64,000 bases of DNA from Verrucomicrobiota bacterium. GTDB lineage: Bacteria; Verrucomicrobiota; Verrucomicrobiia; Verrucomicrobiales; Verrucomicrobiaceae. This document shows, piece by piece, positions 1 through 8,035 of this stretch. The position numbers were made by a program, and so were the translations under genes. Under the pieces are notes generated by a model. The model had not been told where the DNA came from. It did no database searches and saw only the letters and a list, made by a program, of their open reading frames with translations. The stretch covers positions 62,001-126,000 of the forward strand of contig JAFLEI010000004.1 of NCBI GenBank assembly GCA_017301975.1, given 5' to 3'. Every line of letters starts with the position of its first letter. Positions within the stretch are counted from its first letter, which is position 1.

Positions 1-710
1 GCCAAAAACGTGCGCTGCGTGTGCCGCAGGCTGGCCCCGAGAATGAGCTGACCAAAGACACACAGAAACAACAGCAGAGACCACCAGCGTGCCTGGGCGG
101 CTTCTTTGAGACTGAGCACAAGACGGCCTTCCGTCCAGGTGCGTGAGGAGGCGAAGGCAATGAAGACAAGAACACAATAGAAGATCTGCCCAAGCATCCC
201 ATGAACAATGCCGAACTGATCTGACATTTCCTGCACCCTGGCACCTCCCAAAGCGGCCTGGATCATGACCAACATCAGGGATAACGTGGTCAGCCCGCGG
301 AGCAGCACCCATCTTTTTGCGATCCACGCCATTGTCAGCCAGGCAAAGCCAAGAAAAGCGATCAGGCCTGCGACCGAATAGACTCGCATTTTAATCAGGA
401 TGAAAAAGCCGATGCCGCAGAGGATAATGCTCGCCGCCTCAACCAGTGCAGGCTTGTGCTTGAAGAACTGCCAGAAATACATGCCAAGTGCCAGCCAGCC
501 AATCGTCATGCCGATCCAGCGGTGCCCGTGTTCCAGCAGCAGCGCAGGTACTTTGTACCAGCCTTCGGGATTGATCTTGCCGTAGCAGAGCGGCCAATCA
601 GGCACGGCGAGGCCGACATCCTCCGTCGTCACGGCCGCGCCCCACCAGATCAGCACCACGCCGACGGCGAGCGTGAACAGAGCATAGCGATGAAAAGCAC
701 GGGAGGGCAT
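1..710 (-). CDS. ctaA: heme A synthase (COX15/CtaA family), C-terminus cut by window edge
   Basis: An open frame runs from an ATG at 710 to the window edge, giving about 236 residues without a stop. It encodes a multi-helix membrane protein. Near the N-terminus is the family signature VGLAVPDWPLCYGK, followed by LLEHGHRWIG with the conserved EHxHR-type haem-ligand histidines. COX15/CtaA oxidises haem O to haem A in the inner membrane for aa3-type oxidases. It lies directly downstream of the cox genes on the same strand, which fits supply of cofactor to CoxA. A strong hairpin at 745-780 separates it from coxB, so it may be expressed at a lower level or from its own promoter. The C-terminal half lies outside the window. 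Confidence 0.88.
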   Translation of the reverse strand, partial: MPSRAFHRYALFTLAVGVVLIWWGAAVTTEDVGLAVPDWPLCYGKINPEGWYKVPALLLEHGHRWIGMTIGWLALGMYFWQFFKHKPALVEAASIILCGIGFFILIKMRVYSVAGLIAFLGFAWLTMAWIAKRWVLLRGLTTLSLMLVMIQAALGGARVQEMSDQFGIVHGMLGQIFYCVLVFIAFASSRTWTEGRLVLSLKEAAQARWWSLLLFLCVFGQLILGASLRHTQRTFL

Positions 711-744
711 GAGAGAGACAGATCAGGAACGCGCGGCAAAAGCA

Positions 745-780
745 GAAGGGCAAAATAATGAGGTCATTATTTTGCCCTTC
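745..780. terminator. perfect 17-bp inverted repeat between coxB and ctaA
   Basis: The arms 745-761 and 764-780 are exact reverse complements, separated by two bases. The outer part is GC-rich (GAAGGGC/GCCCTTC) and the inner part is AT-rich. It lies 27 bases past the coxB stop and 35 bases before the ctaA start. There is no clear T-tract on either side, so it could be a terminator, an attenuator or an mRNA-stabilising hairpin. Confidence 0.6.
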
Positions 781-806
781 GGTTCTGCCATCCATGAGGA
801 TGGAAA

Positions 807-1622
807 TTAGTGAGCAGCGACAGGCTTCGGCGCGGCGGCTTCAGCAGCCTCAGTCTTCTTTTTCGCGGAGTCAGACTGCTCCTTGGCCCAGGCGTCGTAG
901 TCGGCGGCGGAAACCACTTCGAGAATGGCCTTCATCTGGGCATGGCCCGGGCCGCAAAGCTGGCCGCAGATGATGTCCCAGCTGCCTTCCTTGGTGGGCT
1001 TGAACCACATGTGGCTCTTCACGCCGGGGGTGGCGTCCTGCGCGGCACGCATGGGCACGAGGGCGAGATTGTGGATCACGTCCTTGCTGGCCACGTCCAC
1101 GATGACCGGGCGGCCGACGGGAAGCTTCATGGTGCCGGGATTGACGAAGTCGTCCTTGCCATTGGGATCGTGAAGGTCCTTGCCCATGGTGTTGGTGGTG
1201 CCGTCCACATTGCGCAGATCCCAGGTGCTGAGCATCATGTCGGTGCCCGGGTACTGGAAGTTCCAGAGGAACTTCTCACCGAGGGCGCGCATGCGAATGG
1301 TGTCGGGGGAGGTGGGGTATTCATCCGCCTGGCGGGACCAGAGAGGGAAGGCAAAGCCGAGCAGGAGAATGGCTTCAACGATCACCACACCGATTTCGAT
1401 GTGCGTCGTCGCATGACCGCGGAAACCATGGTAGTCGGCACGGGCGGTCTTCTTCTGGCGGAAACGATAAAAGGCGATGGCGAGATAAATGGACCAGCCC
1501 ACGCCGAGCACGACCATGACCCAGTGGACAAAGCCCAGCATGTGGTCAACAAGGCCGCCGTGTTCTGAGGCGTTTGCAGTCTGGCCCATCCAGACATTGA
1601 TAGAATCGAGTTTGAGGGTCAT
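807..1622 (-). CDS. coxB: cytochrome c oxidase subunit II (CuA subunit)
   Basis: 271 residues with two N-terminal transmembrane helices and a periplasmic cupredoxin domain. The binuclear CuA site is complete: a first histidine in DVIHNL, then CGQLCGPGHAQM, which supplies two Cys, His and Met with canonical spacing. The usual Glu between the two cysteines is Gln here, but that ligand acts through its backbone. There is no fused cytochrome c domain, so electrons must come from separate cytochromes or a supercomplex. The ATG at 1622 was chosen because the longer version (from 1778) overlaps the upstream small gene and adds a non-membrane-like extension. coxB comes last in the cox block, after coxA, coxC and coxD, which is an uncommon position. 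Confidence 0.93.
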   Translation of the reverse strand: MTLKLDSINVWMGQTANASEHGGLVDHMLGFVHWVMVVLGVGWSIYLAIAFYRFRQKKTARADYHGFRGHATTHIEIGVVIVEAILLLGFAFPLWSRQADEYPTSPDTIRMRALGEKFLWNFQYPGTDMMLSTWDLRNVDGTTNTMGKDLHDPNGKDDFVNPGTMKLPVGRPVIVDVASKDVIHNLALVPMRAAQDATPGVKSHMWFKPTKEGSWDIICGQLCGPGHAQMKAILEVVSAADYDAWAKEQSDSAKKKTEAAEAAAPKPVAAH

Positions 1623-1638
1623 AAGCTTGAAAAAGGGT

Positions 1639-1842
1639 TCAGGCGGAAACGGTGGTGAGGTGCTGATGCGCGCGCTGACGACGCACAAAAGAATAAACAA
1701 AGCAGGCGGCGCAGATGAACATGAAGGCCAGCATGCCCAGCATGAAAAGAATGGCGAAACCCTGGGCCTGACCGACAAGGCTGCCTTTGTCGGCCATGCA
1801 GGTGGCGCAGGCGAGGACGGAGGATGGAAGCGCGGGAATCAT
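1639..1842 (-). CDS. small single-span membrane protein of the cox cluster
   Basis: 67 residues between coxD and coxB. An N-terminal segment with a CATC motif (about residues 11-14) precedes one strong transmembrane helix (about 27-50) and a basic tail (VRRQRAHQH). The stop is 16 bases before the coxB start and the start is 3 bases after the stop of the upstream small gene, so it is embedded in the operon. No family is recognised. A structural or assembly subunit of the oxidase, or a copper-handling peptide using the two cysteines, are possibilities suggested by context only. Confidence 0.65.
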   Translation of the reverse strand: MIPALPSSVLACATCMADKGSLVGQAQGFAILFMLGMLAFMFICAACFVYSFVRRQRAHQHLTTVSA

Positions 1843-1845
1843 GTT

Positions 1846-2052
1846 TCAGACGATGATGGTGCGCATTTTTTTGATGACGTACCAAACTCCATAACCCAGC
1901 AGGGCCAGGCAAAGCAGACCCGCGTAGGGTTTGAGGGGCGCTGCACCTGCGGCGGCGGCATCTTCAGGCATGAAATGCATCCACAGCCAGAACGCGGCAT
2001 CGCACAAAATGGCGAAGACGAGAAAGACGATGTGGAAGTGCTTGAGCGACAT
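1846..2052 (-). CDS. small two-helix membrane protein of the cox cluster
   Basis: 68 residues with two hydrophobic helices (about 5-26 and 42-60) linked by a short Ala-rich segment, and a basic C-terminus (VIKKMRTI). It sits 17 bases downstream of coxD and 3 bases upstream of the next small gene, in the same direction. The hydrophobicity and tight packing support a real gene. No family is recognised. By position it is probably an accessory subunit of the aa3 oxidase or of the supercomplex. Confidence 0.65.
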   Translation of the reverse strand: MSLKHFHIVFLVFAILCDAAFWLWMHFMPEDAAAAGAAPLKPYAGLLCLALLGYGVWYVIKKMRTIIV

Positions 2053-2069
2053 GGCTGAAGGGCGGGAAA

Positions 2070-2402
2070 CTATTGCTGCTCGACAGGGGCGTAGAAGCCG
2101 GAGAAAACGAGCGGGTCTTCGTGGGAAAAGATGAACAGCGCGAAGAGAACGGAGGCGAGCACCACGGTGAAGAGGAGGATCTTGTAGATCATGCTGCGCT
2201 CATGATTGAGATGCATGAAGATCAGCGCCACGAGCGTGGCCTTGATCGTCGCCAGGATCATGCCGACGAGGATGTTCAGGCTGTGGGTGGGGAGCTCCAC
2301 ATAGGAGAGCCCCACAGTGAGTCCGCTAAAGACGATCAGGATGACACCAATGATGATGTACCATTTGATCGATTTCTGGATTGCTTCGACGTTGTCGGCC
2401 AT
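2070..2402 (-). CDS. coxD: cytochrome c oxidase subunit IV (prokaryotic CoxD type)
   Basis: 110 residues with three predicted transmembrane helices (about 15-35, 42-63 and 74-95). The family-typical central segment ATIKATLVALIFMHL is present, with the conserved Lys and the helix-end FMHL. Prokaryotic subunit IV stabilises the aa3/caa3 oxidase and has no redox centre. It lies 21 bases downstream of coxC in the same operon, and its length matches the family. Confidence 0.88.
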   Translation of the reverse strand: MADNVEAIQKSIKWYIIIGVILIVFSGLTVGLSYVELPTHSLNILVGMILATIKATLVALIFMHLNHERSMIYKILLFTVVLASVLFALFIFSHEDPLVFSGFYAPVEQQ

Positions 2403-2423
2403 GGCAGTGAAAAGGGTGGGAGA

Positions 2424-3773
2424 TTACAGGAGATACAGCAGCGGGAAGAGGAAGATCCAGACGAGATCGACGAAGTGCCAGAACAGACCGCCGACTTCGA
2501 CGCGATTGGCGAGATGCTCAGGATCCTGACGCAGGCGCTTGCCGTCAAAGGCCAGGAAATAAAGCAGCACCAAGGCACCGGCGATCACGTGCAGGCCGTG
2601 CAGACCGGTGAGCGTGAAGTAGATGGCGTAGTAGGTGTTCAGCTTCGGGGTGAAGTTGGAGAAGAAAGTGATGTCCTTCTTTTCCAGCACGACCGTGGGG
2701 TGATGCGCATGAGCACCGCCATGGCCTTCAGCCGGAGCGTGGGCCTCAGCACCATGGGCATCTCCGTGAGCGGCACCTGCAGCAGGAGGCTCGGCGGAGT
2801 TCAGCTTGAAGAAGAGCGACTCTTTCTGCAGCGTGGCAGAGCGGGTCTTGTCACGTGTGGGATAGTCCTTCTCGAACTTGGTGATATGATGGTCGCGGTT
2901 CTCGACGAAAGCCTTCTGCCAGGCTTCACCCAGATAGCGGTGATCAAAGGCAAGGGACTTCTCGGACTGAGCCACGCCGCGTGCATCGACGCCGTCGACT
3001 TCGAGTGTCATCTTGTCATCGACGAGCTTGCCGGAGGCGGTGGTGCCGTCACGGAAAGTGATGGTGGTGTCTGTGTAGCCAAAAATGTCGGAGGGCTTCA
3101 CCGCGAAATTGATCGGGGCGGTGGCGACAAGCTTGATGGCGGCACTGCTCTTTTTGGCATCGGCAGCCTTCTTGGAAGCCTCTGCGCTGAGAGCCTCGAA
3201 TGAGGCTTCATCCAGGCTGATTTCCTTGCCATCCTCGGTTTTGAACTTCGGGGCGGTGCCTTCAATGAACGGAAGGACGTGATTGACGGGGTCAGCGGAA
3301 ACGCCGCTCGTTTTGAGAGGCACGGTGATGTTGAGTTCCGAAACGCCTTCGAACTTCACATGGTAGCCATGCGGAAGATGGCCGGTGAGGAGGGTCCCAT
3401 CCGTCAGTTTGACGGCGTAGTGGGCGAACTTGGCCTTGTACTCCAAGGATTTGTTGAACATGAACACGCCCGCGCAAATCACGGTGATGGCCATGTTGAT
3501 GCGGTACCAGCCAAATTTGCGCAGTTTCAGCATGGCCCAGGCCATGACCACGGTCACCGAGGAGGCAATGAGCACGACGGTGTTGATGAAGCCGAGCGTC
3601 ACATCCAGATCATGCACCGGCCATGGATAGTCGGCACCGACGCGAAGGAAGATGTAGGCGGAGAACAAGCCGCCGAAGAGCATGACTTCCGAGGCAAGGA
3701 AGAGCCAGATACCGATCTTGGCATTGTAAAGACCGGTGTCTGGACGGGCGTGAACTGTGTAAGGGATGTCCAT
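2424..3773 (-). CDS. coxC: cytochrome c oxidase subunit III with a large soluble insertion
   Basis: 449 residues, about twice the usual length for this family. Residues 1-115 hold the first three helices, including [14 protein letters not shown] with the conserved subunit III glutamate. Residues from about 379 hold the C-terminal helices, including [13 protein letters not shown] and the final [15 protein letters not shown]. Between them is a hydrophilic insertion of about 255 residues with beta-rich repeats and a His/Ala/Gly-rich stretch near 325-350. Subunit III stabilises CoxA and its proton uptake. The insertion is in frame and flanked by intact canonical halves, so it is not a sequencing error. 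Its role is unknown, though docking of complex III or metal binding would fit. Confidence 0.92.
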   Translation of the reverse strand: MDIPYTVHARPDTGLYNAKIGIWLFLASEVMLFGGLFSAYIFLRVGADYPWPVHDLDVTLGFINTVVLIASSVTVVMAWAMLKLRKFGWYRINMAITVICAGVFMFNKSLEYKAKFAHYAVKLTDGTLLTGHLPHGYHVKFEGVSELNITVPLKTSGVSADPVNHVLPFIEGTAPKFKTEDGKEISLDEASFEALSAEASKKAADAKKSSAAIKLVATAPINFAVKPSDIFGYTDTTITFRDGTTASGKLVDDKMTLEVDGVDARGVAQSEKSLAFDHRYLGEAWQKAFVENRDHHITKFEKDYPTRDKTRSATLQKESLFFKLNSAEPPAAGAAHGDAHGAEAHAPAEGHGGAHAHHPTVVLEKKDITFFSNFTPKLNTYYAIYFTLTGLHGLHVIAGALVLLYFLAFDGKRLRQDPEHLANRVEVGGLFWHFVDLVWIFLFPLLYLL

Positions 3774-3809
3774 TGAAGTAGTCGCGGTGCGCGGTTGGGA
3801 GTTCGCGGT

Positions 3810-5771
3810 TTAGTGATGCGCCTGCGCCTTTTCAGCGACGGCTTTGAGGTCGGGTTTGCCGGGTTCGGACTCCCACTGCGGATAGAAGTCGGATGCATGA
3901 CCGGGAACGCTGTACTCGTAGGGGCCACGATGGGCGACCGGATCGAACAGGAAGTTGCCGTGCGGAGGAGGAGTAGGAGTGGCCCATTCCATGGTGGTGG
4001 CGTTCCAAGGATTGTCGCTGAGGGCTTTTTTGCCGCCTTTGATACTGAACCAGAAATTGATGATGAAGGGCACCTGGCCCAGGGCGAGGATGAACGCGCC
4101 GACGGACATCACGATGTTCAGGGACAGCATGTTGTCCGGGATGTTGAGGCCGAAGAAAGCACCGATCTTGTGAGTCAGCGTCGTGGTCCAGTGGGACATG
4201 GCGCTGGTGTTTTCGAAGTACTTGCCGCCGTCATACCAGCGGCGGTGGAAGCCGGCCATGCCCTGAACGAACATGGGGGCGAAGACGAGGTTCATACCGA
4301 TGAGCGAAGGCCAGAAGTGCAGCTTGCCGAGCTTGTCGTTCATGAAACGGCCGGTGAATTTCGGGAACCAGTGATAGACGCCGGCGAAGAGGGCGAAGAT
4401 CGTTCCTGGAGCGACGACGTAGTGGAAGTGGCCGATCACGTAATACGTGTCGTGCATGGCAAGATCGATGAACGAGAACGCCAGTGGCAGGCCGGTAAGA
4501 CCGCCGATACCGAACATGGGGAGGAAGGCGGAAGCGAAGAGCATCTGCGTATTGAAGCGGATGGAACCGCCCCAGAGGGAGACCATCAAACAGGTCAGCA
4601 ACACCACCGAGGGAACCGAGATGAGCACTGTGGTGATCTGGAAGTAGGTGGACATCATCGTGCCCATGCCGGTGAGGTACATGTGATGCGCCCAGACGAG
4701 GAAGCTGAGGAAGCCGAGCGTGAGCACGGAATACACCATCGACTTGTAGCCCCAGAGCGGACGACGGGCATTGCAGGGAATGACATCGGTCAGGATGGCG
4801 AATGCTGGCAGAATGAGCACGTACACCTCAGGATGCGCGAGGAACCAGAAGAGATGCTGGTAGAGCAGGGGGCTGCCACCACCGGAGATATCGAGGTGCT
4901 TGCCACCTTCCATCAGACCCGAAGGCAGATAAAACGACGAGCCGAACACGCGGTCTGAGAGCTGCAGGATGGCCGCCACTTCGAGGGGTGGGAAGGCGAG
5001 CAGGAGCAGGAAGGCGGTCACGAACATCGCCCAGCAGAAGAAGGGCATCTTCATCCATGCCATGCCTTTGGTGCGCAGATTGATGATGGTGGCGATGAAA
5101 TTGACGGAGCCGAGGAGGGAGGCGGAGATGTTGAACACCATGGCCATCAGCCACCAGATGTGGCCGTGTTTCCAGATGCTGGTCACACCGACGTTCATGG
5201 TGGAGGCGAGCGGAGAATACATCGTCCAGCCGGTCTGCACCGGGCCGGTGCCGACGAAGAAGCTGTACATCATCAGCACTCCGCTGATGAAGAAGAACCA
5301 ATAGCTCATCATGTTCAGCTTCGGGAACGCCATGTCGATGGTGCCAATCTGAAGCGGCATGACGAAATTGCCGAAAGCGGCGAAGCCCAGCGGCACGATG
5401 CCGAAGAACACCATGACCGTGCCGTGCATGGCACCGAGCATGTTGTAGAGTTCGCCATTCAAAGATCCATCCGCATTGAGCCAGCGGCCGAACATCTGTT
5501 CAAAGATGTCACCAATGAGGGGCAGGTGACGAATCACTTCCACAGCCGGAACCGGGATGCCCGGATAGGCGATGCTCCAGCGCATGAGCAGCATGAGGAA
5601 GAAACCGAAGAGCAGGAACAGCAGACCCGTGATACCGTACTGCATGCCGATGGTCTTGTGATCCGTGGAGAACACGTACTTCCAGATGAAGCTTTGTTCG
5701 TGATGCCCGTGCGCATGGTCATCATGCGAATGATCGTGGGCGTGATCGTGAGTGGTGGCGGCGGCGCTCAT
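3810..5771 (-). CDS. coxA: cytochrome c oxidase subunit I (aa3-type, catalytic)
   Basis: 653 residues with a His-rich N-terminus and about 12 helices. All redox ligands are present: low-spin haem a by His116 and His450, haem a3 by His448, CuB by His313, His362 and His363, and the cross-linked Tyr317 in HPEVY. D-channel residues are intact (Asp146 in DMAFPKLN, Asn135, Asn153, and Glu315 of HPEVY). At the K-channel position a gapless alignment from HHMY to WGGSI puts Leu391 where family A oxidases have Lys (PTGxK). It reduces oxygen to water and pumps protons in the inner membrane. It lies 36 bases upstream of coxC. Confidence 0.96.
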   Translation of the reverse strand: MSAAATTHDHAHDHSHDDHAHGHHEQSFIWKYVFSTDHKTIGMQYGITGLLFLLFGFFLMLLMRWSIAYPGIPVPAVEVIRHLPLIGDIFEQMFGRWLNADGSLNGELYNMLGAMHGTVMVFFGIVPLGFAAFGNFVMPLQIGTIDMAFPKLNMMSYWFFFISGVLMMYSFFVGTGPVQTGWTMYSPLASTMNVGVTSIWKHGHIWWLMAMVFNISASLLGSVNFIATIINLRTKGMAWMKMPFFCWAMFVTAFLLLLAFPPLEVAAILQLSDRVFGSSFYLPSGLMEGGKHLDISGGGSPLLYQHLFWFLAHPEVYVLILPAFAILTDVIPCNARRPLWGYKSMVYSVLTLGFLSFLVWAHHMYLTGMGTMMSTYFQITTVLISVPSVVLLTCLMVSLWGGSIRFNTQMLFASAFLPMFGIGGLTGLPLAFSFIDLAMHDTYYVIGHFHYVVAPGTIFALFAGVYHWFPKFTGRFMNDKLGKLHFWPSLIGMNLVFAPMFVQGMAGFHRRWYDGGKYFENTSAMSHWTTTLTHKIGAFFGLNIPDNMLSLNIVMSVGAFILALGQVPFIINFWFSIKGGKKALSDNPWNATTMEWATPTPPPHGNFLFDPVAHRGPYEYSVPGHASDFYPQWESEPGKPDLKAVAEKAQAHH

Positions 5772-5792
5772 AGGCTGGGGGTCAAAAAGAGG

Positions 5793-6596
5793 TCAGAGGG
5801 GGTGGGCGTTCGCGAAATCGAACTCGAAATCAGCGGTGGCCTTGCCGCCACGGACAGTGACGGTGTGGGTGATGCTTTGCGAAAACTGCGGATGCCAGGC
5901 TTCAACGACATAATCGCCATCGGCCAGCGCACGAGAGATGGTAAAACGACCGTCGGTGCCAGAGACTGCGCTGTGGGCGCCTTCATGCACAACCACCCAG
6001 GCGTTCATCCACCGGTGTACGTCGCATTCGAGGCGGTAGATGCCCGGAGCGTTGAAGGTCTTCACGTTTTCGTCACCGCGTGAAGGCTGACCAAAGTTGT
6101 CGATGTTGGCACCTTTGCCCTGCGCTTCGTAGCGTGCGATTCGGATGTTGTGGAAGGTGAGATCGCTGTTGTGAAAGCGGACGCTCTGCCCGGCCTGAAC
6201 TGACAGAGTATGCGGAACGAATTCGCAGTTTGTCTGATCGACCAAGGGAGCAGCGGAAAGATTGCTGGCGCGCTGACTGCCGCGCACGGTGATCACAGCG
6301 TCAGCGAGGGATCCGTCAGCCGCGACTTTCCAGGTGGAATCGATGATGTCCCCGTGGCCGGTGCAAAACGGATTGCCCCCGACATCGACGACCTTGCGGA
6401 GACTGGCGGCATCAGCGCCTTTAAGCGTCACCTTCCCGGTGATGCTGGGGGCCTCGGCGATCTCCACGGCGGGCGCGAGTTTCACCTCGGCGGCGGCCTC
6501 AGGCATCTTGCCGCAGCTCACGTTCGCGATCAGCATGACGGCTCCGAAGGCAGCCCAAGGTGCCTGGCGGGAGACGGTTTGCTTCACACGGGTCAT
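5793..6596 (-). CDS. exported cupredoxin fused to a carboxypeptidase regulatory-like domain
   Basis: 267 residues. The N-terminal signal sequence ends at a cysteine (about residue 28) that may be lipidated, although the lipobox is imperfect. Residues of about 110-205 form a plastocyanin-like fold with a type 1 copper set: His in FHNIRI, then ECDVHRWM giving Cys, His and Met (C-x2-H-x2-M). The last 70 residues resemble a carboxypeptidase regulatory-like beta-sandwich (TDGRFTISRALADGDYVVEAW). It lies between the membrane cytochrome c gene and coxA. A role as periplasmic electron carrier to CoxB or in copper delivery is inferred from context. Similar two-domain proteins are often annotated as methylamine-utilisation-like. 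Confidence 0.8.
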   Translation of the reverse strand: MTRVKQTVSRQAPWAAFGAVMLIANVSCGKMPEAAAEVKLAPAVEIAEAPSITGKVTLKGADAASLRKVVDVGGNPFCTGHGDIIDSTWKVAADGSLADAVITVRGSQRASNLSAAPLVDQTNCEFVPHTLSVQAGQSVRFHNSDLTFHNIRIARYEAQGKGANIDNFGQPSRGDENVKTFNAPGIYRLECDVHRWMNAWVVVHEGAHSAVSGTDGRFTISRALADGDYVVEAWHPQFSQSITHTVTVRGGKATADFEFDFANAHPL

Positions 6597-6608
6597 TGCA
6601 GTTTAAAA

Positions 6609-7328
6609 TTACTTGGCGGCGGGTGCGGCGGCAGCAGTAGCGCCAGGTCCGGCTGGGATGTCACCGGGGACATTCTTTTCAGCAAACGGGGCCAGGTCGG
6701 CCGCGGTCCACTGCGAGGCGCGCTTTTCCTCATCGCGCACCTTCTGCACCATTTCCTTGGTGATCATGGAGCCCTCGTTGCCCCACGAATTGCGGACGAA
6801 GGTCAGCACGTTGGCAAGGTCTTGGGAGGACATCGCTGCACCGAAGGGCATCATGCCGCCGGGGGTGTTGAAGCCCTGGCCGTTTACGGTGATCGGGCCG
6901 GTAAGGCCGTGCTGCACGATGCGGATCAGACGCTCCGTGCCGCCAAGGACAAACTCAGACTTGGCGAGAGGAGGGAACTGGCCGGGAAGGCCGCCGCCGT
7001 TGCCCTGATGGCAGCCACCGCAAACGGCGTAGCCGCTGGCGCCTTTTTTCATGGCGAGTGCAAAGGGGTCCAGAGCATCGCCAGCGCCGGCACCACCGGG
7101 ACGGGGGTCACCGCCACCAGCGGTGGCGAAGGGATTGCTGACGTTGAAGCTCCAGCCGCCTGTCATCGGGCCAAGCTGACCGCCGGCGATGATGGCGACG
7201 AGCATGAGCAAAAACATCGCCCACAGGGGAGCGGGCTGACTTTCGGGAGCGAGATCTTCCTTCTCGCGCTTCACGGCACTGTGAAGGCGGTCAAGATCGG
7301 TGCTGTCTGGATGGGCGGGTGCGCTCAT
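6609..7328 (-). CDS. membrane-anchored mono-haem cytochrome c
   Basis: 239 residues. One transmembrane helix (about 32-50) precedes a class I cytochrome c domain with CGGCH as haem-binding site and a Met ligand in MMPFG. A proline/alanine-rich tail ends the protein. It lies between the CcoO-like gene and the cupredoxin, 12 bases from the latter. It is likely a tethered electron shuttle from complex III or CcoO to CoxB. In a true cbb3 operon this position would be filled by di-haem CcoP, but only one CxxCH is present here. Confidence 0.88.
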   Translation of the reverse strand: MSAPAHPDSTDLDRLHSAVKREKEDLAPESQPAPLWAMFLLMLVAIIAGGQLGPMTGGWSFNVSNPFATAGGGDPRPGGAGAGDALDPFALAMKKGASGYAVCGGCHQGNGGGLPGQFPPLAKSEFVLGGTERLIRIVQHGLTGPITVNGQGFNTPGGMMPFGAAMSSQDLANVLTFVRNSWGNEGSMITKEMVQKVRDEEKRASQWTAADLAPFAEKNVPGDIPAGPGATAAAAPAAK

Positions 7329-7354
7329 GGGGGCGTGCGGGTCGCGAGAGGGGG

Positions 7355-8035
7355 CTACTTTTTGGCGGGAGCGGCAGCAACGGCTGCAGCCTGTCCGGGG
7401 ACGGGATAATCCTTTTTCAAGGAGAGAAGGTATTCGACAAGGCGCTCGGCTTCCGGAGTCGGCACGATTTCATAACCGGCCGCAGGTGCGAACTTCTTCG
7501 GCAGCTTGACGGCTTTCTCAGAAACCGGGCCTTGGATTTTCTGCACTTTGAAGAGACCCGTGTAAGCGGGCATCGTGCTCCAGTCATGGACGGACCGTGG
7601 TGAATAAAGGTGCTGGTAAAGCGCGGCGGCAGAGGGAGCGCGCCAGCCGTAATTGGCGAGGTCAGGTCCGACACGCTGAATGCCGAGGAGGGCGTATTTT
7701 TCACCGAGGTAGTCACCGAGAACGCTAGGACGTGCGGGAGTCGTAGGGCGGGCTTCCTGATCCTGACCCCAGCCTTTGTACCAGCCATCGAGGCCGAGCT
7801 GAACCGGGCGAATCATCTGCGTGTGGCATTGATTGCAGCCTTCGCGGATGTAAACGAGCTGGCCCTGGCCGTTGACGGGGGCAGGCGGGAAGTATCCTTC
7901 GACGCCGTCCTTGTCCTTGTCATAAGCGACAGGGGTGAGCTGTTCGTACTTCATCGCCGGAAGGACGATGAGACACAGCCAAGGCAGCCCAAAGGAGGCG
8001 GCGAGACCGAGAATGAATGTGCGGAAGTTCGTCAT
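7355..8035 (-). CDS. cbb3-type oxidase subunit II-like mono-haem cytochrome (CcoO/FixO family)
   Basis: 226 residues. An N-terminal helix anchors a periplasmic cytochrome c domain with the CcoO signature YIREGCNQCHTQMIRP and an axial-Met segment STMPAY. RVGPDLANYGWR is also typical of FixO. The start overlaps the stop of the CcoN-like gene by 4 bases (ATGA), so the two are translationally coupled as in genuine cbb3 operons. Canonical CcoO passes electrons to CcoN. Here the partner lacks most cofactor ligands, so CcoO may instead relay electrons between complex III and the aa3 oxidase. No CcoQ or di-haem CcoP gene is nearby. Confidence 0.88.
   Translation of the reverse strand: MTNFRTFILGLAASFGLPWLCLIVLPAMKYEQLTPVAYDKDKDGVEGYFPPAPVNGQGQLVYIREGCNQCHTQMIRPVQLGLDGWYKGWGQDQEARPTTPARPSVLGDYLGEKYALLGIQRVGPDLANYGWRAPSAAALYQHLYSPRSVHDWSTMPAYTGLFKVQKIQGPVSEKAVKLPKKFAPAAGYEIVPTPEAERLVEYLLSLKKDYPVPGQAAAVAAAPAKK

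Noticed and set aside
1623..1778. N-terminal extension of CoxB from an ATG at 1778
   Set aside because: It overlaps the 67-residue membrane protein in another frame and does not resemble a signal peptide or subunit II start. The ATG at 1622 gives a normal N-terminus.
3795..4958. Plus-strand 387-codon frame over coxA
   Set aside because: It lies antisense to the catalytic oxidase subunit, whose ligands are all recognisable. It has a Glu/Gly/His-rich composition without any fold.
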